Shown: positions 63,971 through 64,000 of the stretch, one piece after another
Numbering within the stretch: the stretch's first letter is position 1
How the letters are laid out: every line of letters starts with the position of its first letter
Assembly (NCBI GenBank): GCA_963529665.1
Contig: CAUSAG010000009.1
Span: 14,371 to 78,370, forward strand
Length of the DNA: 64,000 nt
Origin: Kingella_B sp963529665
Lineage (GTDB): Bacteria > Pseudomonadota > Gammaproteobacteria > Burkholderiales > Neisseriaceae
Direction of reading: 5' to 3'
The notes under the pieces: generated by a model
What the model saw: only the letters and a program-made list of their open reading frames with translations
Database searches by the model: none
Told to the model about the DNA's origin: nothing
Program-made: the position numbers and the translations under genes

Positions 63971-64000
63971 CTCATTATTCATATAGCCCCCCAACCAATT

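Overview
The window is bacterial chromosome from the family Neisseriaceae, most probably the genus Kingella. The main clue is the 12-mer AGGCAGCCTGAA and its reverse complement, which occur well over a hundred times by eye, mostly as inverted pairs between genes. This is the AG-kingDUS dialect of the neisserial DNA uptake sequence (DUS). Supporting markers are Knh-like trimeric autotransporters, a PilC tip adhesin, a sigma54-driven tandem pilin locus, Correia-like miniature elements and a carA-carB pair split by an insert. Most genes look to be about 55% GC. PilC, the gene between carB and carA, and the 5' half of the first adhesin are visibly richer in AT.

Layout. 1-8.9 kb: truncated uvrC, a lipoprotein, a phytase-like secreted esterase, gyrA, a nitroreductase and a short ClC channel. 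9-24.3 kb: a NodT-type efflux outer-membrane lipoprotein, a PARG-like ADP-ribose hydrolase, three divergent regulator/oxidoreductase pairs (two HxlR, one LysR), a DODA-type dioxygenase, two ABC-2 permeases without an ATPase, a DUF4198 protein, a frameshifted sugar transporter and a broken SDR gene. 24.7-30.2 kb: a 1824-residue trimeric autotransporter. 30.4-38.2 kb: a frameshifted methyltransferase, fabA-fabB with a Correia-like element between them, a copper-storage protein, an AI-2E-type permease, a LysR regulator and a DUF2798 protein behind a second Correia-like element. 38.7-41.7 kb: a second trimeric autotransporter, broken by one frameshift. 42.4-47.9 kb: carB, an AT-rich coiled-coil gene, an inverted-repeat block and carA with a terminator in its leader. 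48-55.4 kb: pilC, an SbmA/BacA-like transporter, a lipoprotein gene with a stop codon in place of the lipobox cysteine, and a TSUP permease. 55.6-64 kb: bfd, uvrD, the pilA1-pilA2 locus, ligA and asd.

How it works together. Surface colonisation genes (two trimeric autotransporters, PilC, two pilins) share the window with housekeeping genes for DNA topology and repair (gyrA, uvrC, uvrD, ligA), unsaturated fatty acid synthesis (fabA, fabB), carbamoyl phosphate (carA, carB) and aspartate-family amino acids (asd). Divergent regulator/oxidoreductase pairs suggest responses to electrophiles and quinones. DUS inverted pairs apparently act as terminators after many genes. Some DUSs lie inside genes, where they encode recurring peptides such as RQPEN, FRLPE and GSLK.

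The most notable signals are strong promoters followed closely by intrinsic terminators upstream of carA, pilC and the second autotransporter; Correia-like elements parked directly in front of ribosome binding sites; Neisseria-type DUS dialects in and around carB; and several single-base gene disruptions, which may be real or assembly errors. I saw no tRNA, rRNA, CRISPR array, prophage or complete insertion sequence. All family assignments were made by reading the sequence, without a database search.
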